A stretch of DNA of 64,000 nt from Bacteroidota bacterium. GTDB lineage: Bacteria; Bacteroidota; Bacteroidia; NS11-12g; UBA955. Each line of letters begins with the position of its first letter. The first letter of the stretch is position 1. The notes under the pieces are model-generated. The model ran no database searches. It saw only the letters and a program-made list of their open reading frames with translations, and was not told the DNA's origin. Shown piece by piece: positions 35,179 through 43,837 of this stretch. The DNA is taken from NCBI GenBank assembly GCA_024103355.1, contig JAGFIU010000010.1, positions 124,001 through 188,000 on the forward strand, given 5' to 3'. The position numbers and the translations under genes are program-made.

Positions 35179-35393
35179 TTCTTTTGATAATAGTCAATGA
35201 CAAAACCGGTATTTTAATACCTTTGGAAACGGATATGGAACAAGTTGCACAAATCATTAAGGATTTTAGAAACTCCGAAAAAAACACCGATAAGTTTAGA
35301 GTTGGAGTAAGAAAATTCTGGGAAGAAAATTTTGATGCAGATAAGAATTATGAGAAGTTTTTTGAGGTATTGGGAAGTGGAATGATTAGTTAA
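35175..35393 (+). pseudogene. 3' remnant of a GT4 glycosyltransferase
   Basis: An open stretch of about 72 codons. VNDKTGILIPLETDMEQVAQII is typical of the last third of GT4 enzymes, just after the donor-binding site, followed by RVGVRKFWEENFDADKNYEKFFEVL, a normal C-terminal end. No upstream part of the enzyme exists: the preceding 333-residue gene ends at 35178 in another frame. The available start is a TTG within that gene. The upstream domain was probably lost by deletion or replaced during recombination. Confidence 0.75.
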
Positions 35394-36419
35394 ATGGATA
35401 AAAAAATGAATTCAAAGCAACAAATTTTCATTATAGCAGAGATTGCACAGGCACATGATGGTAGTTTAGGGATATTACATTCCTATATTGATGCATTGGC
35501 TGATAGCGGAGCGAATGCAATAAAATTTCAAACACATATAGCAGAAGCTGAGAGCAGTATGCAGGAACCTTTTAGGGTTAATTTTTCTTATGAGGATAAG
35601 ACACGTTTTGATTATTGGAAACGTATGGAGTTTTCTCAGGAGCAATGGCGTGAAATAAAACAACATTGTGATGAGAAAGGAATGGAGTTTATGTCTTCTC
35701 CTTTCTCGCATAAAGCAGTGGAGCTATTGGAGGATTTAGGGGTTAAGCGTTACAAAATTGGTAGTGGCGAAGTTTCCAATCTTTTGATGTTGGACAGAAT
35801 TGCCGAAACTAAAAAACCGGTGATTTTAAGTTCCGGATTGAGTGATTGGACTGAGTTGGACAACGCAGTTAATTTTTTGAAACAACAAAATACAGAAGTG
35901 AGTGTGTTGCAGTGTGCCACAGCGTATCCGGCTCCACCTGAAAAATGGGGTTTGAATTTAATAAGACAACTAAAAGAAAGATATAATGTCCCGGTTGGCT
36001 TTTCGGATCATTCGGGAGATTTAAACGCATGCTTGGGTGCAACTGCTTTGGGTGCTGAAATACTTGAGTTTCATGCGGTATTTGACAAAAGGATGTTTGG
36101 ACCTGATGCCGGTAGTTCATTGACCATAGATGAAATAAAAAAATTAGTAAAAGGAGTCAGGGAAATTGAATTTGCATTGTTAAATCCGGTTGAAAAAGTA
36201 ATAAGCAGTGAGCAGACAGAATTGAAAAAGATGTTTGGGAAATCACTTGCTCTCAATAGGGAATTGAAAGCAGGTGAAATTATTAAATTAGAGTATTTGG
36301 AAAGTAAAAAACCTGGTAATATGGGTATTCCTGCATCTGATTATAAGCAGGTGGTAGGAAGAAGATTGAAAGAAGATAAGCAAAAATGGGATTTTTTAAA
36401 TTTAGGTGATATAGAGTAA
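35394..36419 (+). CDS. neuB: Second nonulosonate synthase (NeuB family)
   Basis: A protein of 341 residues: IIAEIAQAHDGSLG, AIKFQTHIAEAE, RYKIGSGEVSNLLML, and the metal-site segment LEFHAVFDKRMFGPDAGSSL in pieces. A C-terminal SAF domain begins near residue 285 (KSLALNRELKAGEII). It differs widely from LegI at 13229, including Gln-Ala-His for Val-Asn-His near the start and EFHAVFDK for EKHFTLDK. With adjacent NeuC and NeuA genes and no dedicated dehydratase/aminotransferase, N-acetylneuraminic acid from ManNAc is the simplest product. Two ATGs (35394, 35406) are possible starts. Confidence 0.86.
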   Translation: MDKKMNSKQQIFIIAEIAQAHDGSLGILHSYIDALADSGANAIKFQTHIAEAESSMQEPFRVNFSYEDKTRFDYWKRMEFSQEQWREIKQHCDEKGMEFMSSPFSHKAVELLEDLGVKRYKIGSGEVSNLLMLDRIAETKKPVILSSGLSDWTELDNAVNFLKQQNTEVSVLQCATAYPAPPEKWGLNLIRQLKERYNVPVGFSDHSGDLNACLGATALGAEILEFHAVFDKRMFGPDAGSSLTIDEIKKLVKGVREIEFALLNPVEKVISSEQTELKKMFGKSLALNRELKAGEIIKLEYLESKKPGNMGIPASDYKQVVGRRLKEDKQKWDFLNLGDIE

Positions 36420-37577
36420 ATGAGTAAAAGAAAAGTATGTGTAGTTGTAACTGCACGAGCAAGTTACAGCAGAATAAAAACAGCATTAATTGCTATCCAA
36501 AACCATCCTGATTTGGAATTACAATTGGTTGTGGCGGCAAGTGCATTATTAGATAAATACGGTTCTGCTGTTAACTATATTGAAGAAGATGGTTTGAAAA
36601 TATCCGAGAGGGTTTTTATGGTCATTGAAGGTGCTACTTTGGCAACTTCTGCAAAATCTACAGGAATTGGAATAGTGGAACTGTCAACTACATTTGATAA
36701 TCTAAAACCTGATGTTGTTTGCACTATTGGAGACCGTTATGAAACTATGGCTACTGCTATAGCTGCAAGCTACATGAATATTCCACTTGTCCATATTCAG
36801 GGAGGAGAGGTAACAGGAAATATAGATGAGAAAGTAAGGCATGCCATTTCAAAACTAGCCGACATACATTTGGTATCCAACGAGGATGCTAAGGAAAGAT
36901 TGATAAAGTTAGGTGAATTTGAAGACAAGATATATGTAACGGGCTGTCCGAGCATTGATTTGGCAAAAGATGTGTTGGATAACCCCGAAATGGATTTTGA
37001 CCCATGTGAAAAATACGGAGGAGTGGGAAGTTATATAGACAGTGCCAAACCGTATTTAGTGGTAATGCAACATCCGGTAACAACAGAGTATAGCAATGCT
37101 AAATCTCAAGCTAAAATATTGGTTGAGGTTATTCATGAACTAGACATAAATACGTTTTGGTTCTGGCCCAATCCTGATGCCGGCAGTGATGGAACGAGTA
37201 ATGCACTGAGATCGTATAGAGAAGAATTTCCTAATAATAAACTTAGGTTTTTTAAGAACATGGAGGGTAGGGATTTTTTGAAATTGCTCCTGCACTCCAA
37301 ATGTCTGATAGGAAATAGCAGTGTTGGGATTAGAGAATGTTCTTTTCTCGGTGTTCCTGTTGTGAATATTGGTTCCAGACAAAATAGAAGACTAAGAGCA
37401 CATAATGTTTTGGATGTGGACTTTGACAAAGAACACATAAAAGATGCTGTTTTAAAACAACTTGAAAAAGGAAGGATAGAGAGCGAAAGTATTTATGGTT
37501 CCGGGAATGCCGGTAAAAATATTGCCGATGTTATTTCAAAAATTGAATTATCTATAAACAAAGTAATAAGCTATTAA
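36420..37577 (+). CDS. neuC: Hydrolysing UDP-GlcNAc 2-epimerase (NeuC family), second copy
   Basis: A protein of 385 residues with the NeuC arrangement: VVVTARASYSRIKTALIAI, TIGDRYETMATAIAASYMNIP in pieces, HIQGGEVTGNIDE, VTGCPSIDLA, QHPVTTEYS, GNSSVGIRECSFLGVPVVNIGSRQ in two blocks. It would release ManNAc from UDP-GlcNAc for the adjacent synthase. The GGEVTG and CPSIDL signatures are those of the UDP-GlcNAc-type NeuC more than of LegG (compare AHLGGGDP in the copy at 15773). It starts one base after the synthase stop. Confidence 0.87.
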   Translation: MSKRKVCVVVTARASYSRIKTALIAIQNHPDLELQLVVAASALLDKYGSAVNYIEEDGLKISERVFMVIEGATLATSAKSTGIGIVELSTTFDNLKPDVVCTIGDRYETMATAIAASYMNIPLVHIQGGEVTGNIDEKVRHAISKLADIHLVSNEDAKERLIKLGEFEDKIYVTGCPSIDLAKDVLDNPEMDFDPCEKYGGVGSYIDSAKPYLVVMQHPVTTEYSNAKSQAKILVEVIHELDINTFWFWPNPDAGSDGTSNALRSYREEFPNNKLRFFKNMEGRDFLKLLLHSKCLIGNSSVGIRECSFLGVPVVNIGSRQNRRLRAHNVLDVDFDKEHIKDAVLKQLEKGRIESESIYGSGNAGKNIADVISKIELSINKVISY

Positions 37578-37588
37578 AAATAATTTAA

Positions 37589-38281
37589 GTGAAAGTATTA
37601 GGTATTATTCCTGCCAGAGGTGGTTCTAAAGGTGTGCCGAGAAAGAATATTAAACTTTTGGGTGGAAAACCATTGATTGCTTATACATTGGATGCTGTTT
37701 TGAAGTCTAATATTCTACATCACGTTGTTTCAACTGATGATGAGGAAATAGCAGAAATCTCAAAAAATTTTGGTGGCAATGTGCCATTTATTAGACCTCC
37801 CGAAATAGCAACCGATACTGCTTCTTCTTTGGATGTGGCAATACATGCTCTCAATATGATGGAGCATATCAATAATATAAAGTATGATGCAATTATGTTG
37901 CTTCAACCCACAACCCCTTTTAGGAATGAAAATGATATAAATCAATCAATCATAATCATGGATGATTCAGACGCGGATAGTGTGATAAGTGTCGTTGATG
38001 TAGGAGGTACACACCCCGCAAGGATGAAATTTGTGAGAGATGGATATTTGATAGATCCTGATTTTGTTGAAGAGAGAGAGGGTCAAAATAGACAGGAGTT
38101 AGAACCGATGTATATTAGAAATGGAGGTATTTATCTAAGTAAAAAAAATGTATTGATGTCGGGCTCTTTTAAAGGGAAAAACTCAAAAGCCTATATTATG
38201 CCTGAAGAACGTTCTGTGAACATTGATACTTTTACCGATTTTGAATATGCAGAATGGATTTTATCTAAAAAACAAAAATGA
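37589..38281 (+). CDS. neuA: CMP-sialate-type cytidylyltransferase (NeuA family), second copy
   Basis: A protein of 230 residues with a GTG start. GIIPARGGSKGVPRKNIKLL is the CTP-binding N-terminus, then STDDEEIAEI, RPPEIATDTASS, LLQPTTPFRN, and the C-terminal IDTFTDFEYAEWIL. It activates the nonulosonic acid made by the 35394/36420 pair. Its overlap of 4 bases with the following dehydrogenase gene shows that the latter belongs to the same unit. Confidence 0.9.
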   Translation: MKVLGIIPARGGSKGVPRKNIKLLGGKPLIAYTLDAVLKSNILHHVVSTDDEEIAEISKNFGGNVPFIRPPEIATDTASSLDVAIHALNMMEHINNIKYDAIMLLQPTTPFRNENDINQSIIIMDDSDADSVISVVDVGGTHPARMKFVRDGYLIDPDFVEEREGQNRQELEPMYIRNGGIYLSKKNVLMSGSFKGKNSKAYIMPEERSVNIDTFTDFEYAEWILSKKQK

Positions 38282-39249
38282 GAATTTTACATTTGGAATC
38301 GGATAAATATGTACTACAAGATTTGCAAAGGCTCAAAGAAATAGGCGAACTTGTTTGTAAAGATTTTAAAAAACAGTCAGAACTCGATTCTTTATTGAAG
38401 AAAGAAAAGTTTGACTATATTTTTACTACAATAGGTTACTATTTTGGAGCAGAAAATTTGGAGTCTCAAAGTAAATTAAAAGCAATTGTGTCGCCTACTA
38501 CAGGACTGAATCACATTGACTTGGATTATGTAAAGGGAAGAAATATAAAAATTATCAGTCTCAAAGGAGAATATAATTTTCTAAGCTCTATTCAGAGTAC
38601 TGCCGAACATACATGGACTTTGCTTTTATCTTTATCTCGTCAATTACAAAAAGCAGTTTCACATACAAAAGATGGTAGTTGGGATAGAACCGTTTTTGAA
38701 TGTAATGAACTCAATACAAAAACAATAGGTATTATTGGATATGGACGTTTGGGAAAGATTATTACTCGATATGCAAGTGCTTTTTCAATGAATATTTTAG
38801 TGAATGATATTGATAAGCAAAGAGAAGAGGAAGCAAAAGAAAAAGGGTTGAACGCAGTTGATTTATCTAAACTGCTTGAAGAGTCTGATTTTGTACTCTT
38901 AATGGTATCACACAGCCATGAGAATGAAAATATGATAGGAGAAAAAGAGTTTGACAAAATGAAGCAGGGAAGTTTTTTTATTAATACTTCAAGAGGTGAA
39001 ATGGTTGATGAAGATGCTTTATTGAAAAACTTAGAAAGCGGACATTTGGCAGGTTCTGCCTTGGATGTTTTGAGAAATGATTCCGAATGGAAAAATGAAG
39101 TACCGGAGAATCATCCGCTAATACAATATGCTAATAGAAATAATAATCTTATCATAACACCTCATATTGGTGGATATGGAGATGTATCTATTGCTAAAAC
39201 CAGAGAATTTATTACCAATAAATTTTTTAAATCTATCGACTGTTGTTAA
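38278..39249 (+). CDS. D-isomer-specific 2-hydroxyacid dehydrogenase
   Basis: A protein of 323 residues in the SerA/D-lactate dehydrogenase superfamily. It has the NAD site IGIIGYGRLGKIITRYA, a substrate-site arginine in NTSRGEMVDEDALL, an acidic residue region LAGSALDVLRND, and the catalytic histidine in ITPHIGGYGD. The family oxidises or reduces 2-hydroxy/2-keto acids. Nonulosonic acids are themselves 2-keto acids and pyruvate is in their synthesis, so placement directly after neuA (4-base overlap) is suggestive, but no substrate can be named. It is not part of standard sialate pathways. Confidence 0.83.
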   Translation: MRILHLESDKYVLQDLQRLKEIGELVCKDFKKQSELDSLLKKEKFDYIFTTIGYYFGAENLESQSKLKAIVSPTTGLNHIDLDYVKGRNIKIISLKGEYNFLSSIQSTAEHTWTLLLSLSRQLQKAVSHTKDGSWDRTVFECNELNTKTIGIIGYGRLGKIITRYASAFSMNILVNDIDKQREEEAKEKGLNAVDLSKLLEESDFVLLMVSHSHENENMIGEKEFDKMKQGSFFINTSRGEMVDEDALLKNLESGHLAGSALDVLRNDSEWKNEVPENHPLIQYANRNNNLIITPHIGGYGDVSIAKTREFITNKFFKSIDCC

Positions 39250-39259
39250 TTGTTTTAAG

Positions 39260-40810
39260 ATGCTATTTGCTGTTGATTTATTAACAATAAAGAAATGCCA
39301 AATGGCAGTTTCTAATAAGGCAACTGTAATTCTTCATAATGAAACCAACTTTATTCCTAATGAAAACGACAATATTACCTTCTTTAATTGTACAACCCAA
39401 CGTGTTCCTAGCACTTGGTTTACATGGGAAGCGAACAATAAAATAATACAGTCTTTCAAACAAAAGTTCCCGGAATTATTTCAGTATAAAGATTATGATT
39501 TAACACTTGCTTATCAAAAGGCTCTGTATTGGTCAAATCAAAAAGTAGGCTTTTTGCATTATAGCAAAGAGAAGTTTTTTGAAAATGAGAAAGTATATAA
39601 GATAGATACTTTGCATCCTTATAAAAAATGGAAAGTATTGCTGAAATATGCTTTTATGCTTGCTAAATCAAAAAAAGAAAGCTCTACCATAACAAGCAGA
39701 AAGTTTGAAGGCAAGAATGCAATTTTTATTAAAAATAAGTTTCAACTGAGTTTGTATAAGTTTATACTCAAAGCAGTATTGGATAATACTGACTTTGTGG
39801 TATTTTGTATTGATAAAGAAGTTGAAAATGAGTTAAAAAAACTCGGTTTTGATAAAAGCAAAATTGACTTTATTGACATTGATAAAAGCAGTTGTAGTTT
39901 GTCTTTAATCAATCTGTTTGCTTTAAAAAAGGAAGATTATTTTGTTTTAAATCAAATTATGATTTGTCGGCAAGAGCTTAATTATTGGTGTAGAATAGCT
40001 GAGTACATAGCCGGTAGCGGAGTTAAAACTTTTTTGATGAACGAAGGAGAGAATGGAATTTTTGGAGCGGTGATGGGTGAGGTAATGCAAAAGAATGGGA
40101 TAAAGTCCTTTAATACCATGAATGGAATGAAAGCGGGACAGGCTCAGGATGCTTATATCAATTTTGACAAATGGTTTGTTTGGGATGAACAAATGAAAAA
40201 GCTATTGGTTGAGAAATGTAAGCTTGCTCCTGATAAGCTTTTGGTGTCAGGACATTTGATGGAGGACGAGGTGGCTACATATAAATATCAAAACAGTTTG
40301 GGACTTGATGAAGAGCAGATTAAAGGTAAAAAGATTATATCTCTTTTTTCTGTCAGGGGTAAAAGAGAGGAGAAGAATTGGACTTTCCAATACTTATACG
40401 AATTAGCATCAAAAAACCCGGAACTCTTACTTTTGGTTCGTCCCCACCCCTCTGAGTCAGATGAAGATAGTTTGTTTCCTCCTGAGAGTTTGAAAAATGT
40501 AATTTGGATAAGAAGTACGGCAGAAAACTCAAAAACGACTCTTTATGACCAGTTGTCAATTAGCAATTTGAGTGTTTGTTTTGGTTCTACAGTTGCTTTG
40601 GAAAGCAAGTGGTTTGGGGTGCCGTGTATTACTGTGGAGCAGAGAGAAGAAAGTTTGATTTATGCAGTGGATGGAGAGAGTATTGTTCATGTAAGGGATA
40701 AGGAAAATTTAGAAAGCAATATTGAAGATTTGTTGGAGAAGGGAAATAGGACAAAAAGTTTGCATAACACAAAAACTGCAAAATGTATTGTTAGTAGTAT
40801 AACAGCTTAA
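39260..40810 (+). CDS. Putative nonulosonate or capsule glycosyltransferase
   Basis: About 516 residues from ATG 39260; ATG 39302 is an equally plausible start. No family is recognised with certainty. A helical and basic middle part is followed by a GT-B-like C-terminal half: MNEGENGIFGAVMGEVM, FDKWFVWDEQMKKLL, VSGHLMEDEVATYKY, LLVRPHPSESDED, and VCFGSTVALESKWFGVPCI, resembling capsule Kdo/sialyltransferase-like proteins. The HP and donor-site Ser-Thr motifs recall the gene at 22339. As the first transferase after neuB-neuC-neuA it is a candidate CMP-nonulosonate transferase. Confidence 0.6.
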   Translation: MLFAVDLLTIKKCQMAVSNKATVILHNETNFIPNENDNITFFNCTTQRVPSTWFTWEANNKIIQSFKQKFPELFQYKDYDLTLAYQKALYWSNQKVGFLHYSKEKFFENEKVYKIDTLHPYKKWKVLLKYAFMLAKSKKESSTITSRKFEGKNAIFIKNKFQLSLYKFILKAVLDNTDFVVFCIDKEVENELKKLGFDKSKIDFIDIDKSSCSLSLINLFALKKEDYFVLNQIMICRQELNYWCRIAEYIAGSGVKTFLMNEGENGIFGAVMGEVMQKNGIKSFNTMNGMKAGQAQDAYINFDKWFVWDEQMKKLLVEKCKLAPDKLLVSGHLMEDEVATYKYQNSLGLDEEQIKGKKIISLFSVRGKREEKNWTFQYLYELASKNPELLLLVRPHPSESDEDSLFPPESLKNVIWIRSTAENSKTTLYDQLSISNLSVCFGSTVALESKWFGVPCITVEQREESLIYAVDGESIVHVRDKENLESNIEDLLEKGNRTKSLHNTKTAKCIVSSITA

Positions 40811-40813
40811 AGA

Positions 40814-42073
40814 TTGAAACCAAATAACCTGAAAGCGCTCATAATATGTTTTACATTTCCTCCTTATCCGGGAATAGGAGGTAGGCGTTGGGCGAAATTT
40901 GCAAAATACCTAAATAGAGAAGGTGTTGATATTAAAGTGATTTCTGCAAAGAAGAAAAAGGATGGTGTTTCTACTTGGCTGACCGATATTGAAGAGTATA
41001 AGGATAGAATCAGTTATTTGCCAACTCATTATCCCTTGATTCTTACAACAGTACCTAAGACTATAATTGAGAAAATCAGATATAAATTAGCACTGATTTA
41101 TGTTAAGTTATTGACAAAGGAAAATTATTATGACTATTCTGTGTTTTGGAAAAGAACCTTGTTACATCGAGTCGAAAAGGAGATAAAAGCCGGGTATCAT
41201 AATATTATTGTTTCTTGTGCTCCTTTCACAACTGCATTCTATATCTCCGAACTTAAAGAAAAATATCCTAATATAAATCTGATAGTTGATTTTAGAGATC
41301 CTTGGACTGATAACGAAACTTCTTTCGGATTCAGTACTTTAGGTAAAAAAAGAATGGACTTTGAAAAGTTTAAAGAGTACAAAACAACACAAAGAGCAGA
41401 TTACATAATAACGGTATCTGATACAATGACTTATTATTTTGAACGATTAGCATCTGATAACTCAAAATCATTGACATTGAAAAATGGGTTTGATAGTGAA
41501 GATTTTGGTGGCTTGTTAAACAAATCGCATGCAAATAGTCAACTTCGCTTTATTTTTACAGGTACTTTTTATAACAAAGCACTCCATGTTTTGAAATCTT
41601 TATGCGAAGCATTAAATGATTTAAAACTTTCCAATAAAGAGATATATAAGAATTTGAAATTTGATTTTTATGGAAGTGTGCCTACTGAATTTCATTCAGT
41701 TGTTGATGATATAGATATAGTTTCATTTAATGGAAGTATTGGAAAGGATGAGGTTTATAAACAGATAAGAGAGAGTGATGTGACAATGTTGTTTTTAACA
41801 GATGATTTGAATCATTCTTTTAGTACCAAGTTTTATGAATATATCGCTCAGAAAAAACCAATCGCAGTTTTTTCAAAGGCAGGAGATACAGCGAATTTTA
41901 TAGAACAAAATAATTTAGGATATAATTGCAGTCTGCAACATATTAAGGAAATGTTAGTGAAAATATACAAAGACTGGAAAGCTGATAATTTAATTTTTAA
42001 TGAGAACTATGATATATCAGAACATGAGATTAGTCTTATGACAAGAAACAAATTAATTCCATTATTACGCTAG
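40814..42073 (+). CDS. GT4-like glycosyltransferase
   Basis: A protein of 419 residues starting at a TTG 3 bases after the preceding stop. The N-terminal domain shows ALIICFTFPPYPGIGGRRWAKFAKYL in pieces and the acceptor-side IIVSCAPFTTAFYI with DFRDPWTDN. The donor domain has LKNGFDSEDFGG, RFIFTGTFYNKAL, and FSTKFYEYIAQKKPIAVFS at the GT4 Ex7E-like position. It resembles WsaF/WbuB-like enzymes of Bacteroidota. The sugar specificity is unknown. A weak hairpin terminator follows its stop. Confidence 0.84.
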   Translation: MKPNNLKALIICFTFPPYPGIGGRRWAKFAKYLNREGVDIKVISAKKKKDGVSTWLTDIEEYKDRISYLPTHYPLILTTVPKTIIEKIRYKLALIYVKLLTKENYYDYSVFWKRTLLHRVEKEIKAGYHNIIVSCAPFTTAFYISELKEKYPNINLIVDFRDPWTDNETSFGFSTLGKKRMDFEKFKEYKTTQRADYIITVSDTMTYYFERLASDNSKSLTLKNGFDSEDFGGLLNKSHANSQLRFIFTGTFYNKALHVLKSLCEALNDLKLSNKEIYKNLKFDFYGSVPTEFHSVVDDIDIVSFNGSIGKDEVYKQIRESDVTMLFLTDDLNHSFSTKFYEYIAQKKPIAVFSKAGDTANFIEQNNLGYNCSLQHIKEMLVKIYKDWKADNLIFNENYDISEHEISLMTRNKLIPLLR

Positions 42074-42107
42074 TTCTGACTTTTCTTTATTAGGTCAGAA
42101 TTAATTT
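42074..42107 (+). terminator. Weak hairpin terminator
   Basis: TTCTGAC (42074-42080) pairs with GTCAGAA (42094-42100) across a 13-base loop, followed by an AT-rich TTAATTTCAT. The stem has only 7 bp and the T-run is interrupted, so termination would be partial. It ends the block of genes that starts at 31452. Confidence 0.5.
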
Positions 42108-42183
42108 CATAACATTCTCCTCCTCCTTTAAGATATTTAGTTTAGCAACAAATCAAATACAACATACAATTAATACCAACGAT

Positions 42184-43161
42184 ATGCAACATTTATTAGA
42201 AAAATATGATTATATCGAGCGTTTATTACAGCTTGAGAATGAGACTCCTGACAGACATGAGTTTCACAAGAAAGTAGCTCCGCTCTTATTGGAGATGACT
42301 GCGGATAAAGAGTTTTTAAAAGATATCATAAAAAGAAATTTTCTGGATGAAGGGTATCTTAAAATGCAATGGTCCGGATATAATATTCCGTTTATGTACG
42401 TTTATGAAACAGAACATTTTGTATTAAAACTACATTTATTTCCGCCTGACAAGGATAAGAAAGATAATATAGCTGCACATTGTATCCATCATCATAATAA
42501 TTATATCATCACTACCAATGCCTTTTTTGGTTCCGGTTATGAGAGTTTTTTGTTTGAAAAGAATCCTAAAACAGACCCTAAAACTTTGGATGTAAACATG
42601 AAAATAACCAAGCACTTTCACCAGAAAGATTGGAATCCGAGTATGGTTGATAGCTGGGAACCTCATGTAGTCTTTATTCCACAAGAGTTGTCTTCTACTT
42701 TGATAATATGGTCACCGGATAAAAAGAGGACAACAGATAGTCTTCGCCAAAATTCGTTGTTGAAATCAATAAAAAAACCTTTGAGATGGTTTATTCATAA
42801 GACCGGTATGACACAGTCTTTTGGTATAGCAGAGGAGAAAACGTATCAGTTCTATCCAAACCCAAATGGTAAGGGATTTAAGGGTATAGAAGAGAATGAA
42901 TATTTTGCTCCTACTAAGGCTGAAAAAGGTCCTGTGGTGGATGAGTATTCAGCTCAGATGATATTTGCTTTTATACAAAGAGCCGGATTGTTTGATGCGG
43001 AGTTTTTTAAGGAGAATAAAAATAAAATCCCTGCTTATTATCATAAGTTTATTGATATGTGTGTTGCAGGTGAGCAGATACCTGATGTATATCATAGAAC
43101 AGAAATTAATGTGCCCCAAAAGACGTATTATAGGGAGGATATTGTGAAGGCAGCGGAGTAG
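42184..43161 (+). CDS. Unrecognised protein, possible cupin-like fold
   Basis: A protein of 325 residues with no signal peptide and no membrane segment. I do not recognise a family. Notable is AAHCIHHHNNYIITT near residue 98, a cluster of four histidines and a cysteine. Further HFHQKDW (about 146) and PHVVFIPQ (about 164) add histidines that could complete a metal site in a beta-rich domain, as in cysteine-dioxygenase-like cupins. The C-terminal part is helical (SAQMIFAFIQRAGLFDAEFF). The gene has its own leader of about 110 bases after the weak terminator at 42074. A tailoring enzyme for the polysaccharide is possible but unsupported. Confidence 0.6.
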   Translation: MQHLLEKYDYIERLLQLENETPDRHEFHKKVAPLLLEMTADKEFLKDIIKRNFLDEGYLKMQWSGYNIPFMYVYETEHFVLKLHLFPPDKDKKDNIAAHCIHHHNNYIITTNAFFGSGYESFLFEKNPKTDPKTLDVNMKITKHFHQKDWNPSMVDSWEPHVVFIPQELSSTLIIWSPDKKRTTDSLRQNSLLKSIKKPLRWFIHKTGMTQSFGIAEEKTYQFYPNPNGKGFKGIEENEYFAPTKAEKGPVVDEYSAQMIFAFIQRAGLFDAEFFKENKNKIPAYYHKFIDMCVAGEQIPDVYHRTEINVPQKTYYREDIVKAAE

Positions 43162-43162
43162 G

Positions 43163-43374
43163 GTTTCACGTAAAGAGCGATTTTCACGCAAAGGGCGCGA
43201 AGAGGGTTTCACGCAAAGGGCGCAAAGAAATCTCTCGCAAAGAGCGCAAAGGAGAATTTAATACGCAAAGGGCGCAAAGAAGGTTTCACGCAAAGGACGC
43301 GGAGAAGAATATAAAACGCAAAGGGCGCAAAGAGAAAAACTAAGAAAGAGTTTAATACATAAAGAGTGCAAAGA
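43163..43374. repeat. Degenerate ACGCAAAGGGCGCAAAGA array, left of GxxExxY gene (class E)
   Basis: About eight units of TTTCACGCAAAGGGCGCAAAG and variants, with point differences and short insertions. It begins immediately after the stop of the 42184 gene and ends about 60 bases before the nuclease gene. The reverse-complement family flanks the other side of that gene (43838-43942). No other copy is seen in the window. Confidence 0.92.
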
Positions 43375-43434
43375 AGGATTTAGGGTATTTTATTATACGA
43401 AGGAAGTTGATTGTAAAAGAAAATATTGATGATT

Positions 43435-43812
43435 ATGACAGAGAATGAAATTTCAAATAAGATAATTGGAGTTGCGATTGATTTGCATAAGGCTGTAGGA
43501 CCGGGTTTGTTGGAGTCTGCTTATGAAAATGCTTTGGCATACGATCTGAGAGAAGCAGGGTTGATTGTTGCACAACAAGTGTCTCTGCCTTTTGTTTATA
43601 AAGAAGTTAGTTTGGAAGTTGGTTATAGGATTGATTTATTGGTGGAGAATAAAGTTATAATTGAAGTTAAATCAGTTGAGAACTTAGCTCCCGTTCATTT
43701 TTCACAAACACTTACCTACCTCAAATTATCAGACCTTAAACTAGGTTTACTAATAAATTTTAATACAAAATATCTTAAAGACGGCATCCATCGAATGGTA
43801 AATAATCTCTAA
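43435..43812 (+). CDS. GxxExxY protein, predicted PD-(D/E)XK nuclease
   Basis: A protein of 125 residues. It has the name-giving motif in GPGLLESAYENAL (about residues 21-33) and a PD-(D/E)XK core: Asp in GYRIDLLVENK and Glu-x-Lys in VIIEVKSVE. The family is widespread in Bacteroidota and has no proven function; a nuclease or DNA-modifying role is expected from the fold. ATGs at 43429 and 43435 and a TTG at 43426 are available; MTENEIS at 43435 matches usual family starts. It lies between two inverted arrays of the class E repeat, so gene and repeats appear to form one module. Confidence 0.88.
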   Translation: MTENEISNKIIGVAIDLHKAVGPGLLESAYENALAYDLREAGLIVAQQVSLPFVYKEVSLEVGYRIDLLVENKVIIEVKSVENLAPVHFSQTLTYLKLSDLKLGLLINFNTKYLKDGIHRMVNNL

Positions 43813-43837
43813 AATAAAGAACAAAACTCTTTCCCTT

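Noticed and set aside
39167-39259. N-terminal extension of the transferase at 39260
   Set aside because: It lies within the end of the dehydrogenase gene and reads as a frame shadow of it.
43163-43374. Possible CRISPR array of ACGCAAAG units
   Set aside because: Units are degenerate and contiguous without unique spacers.
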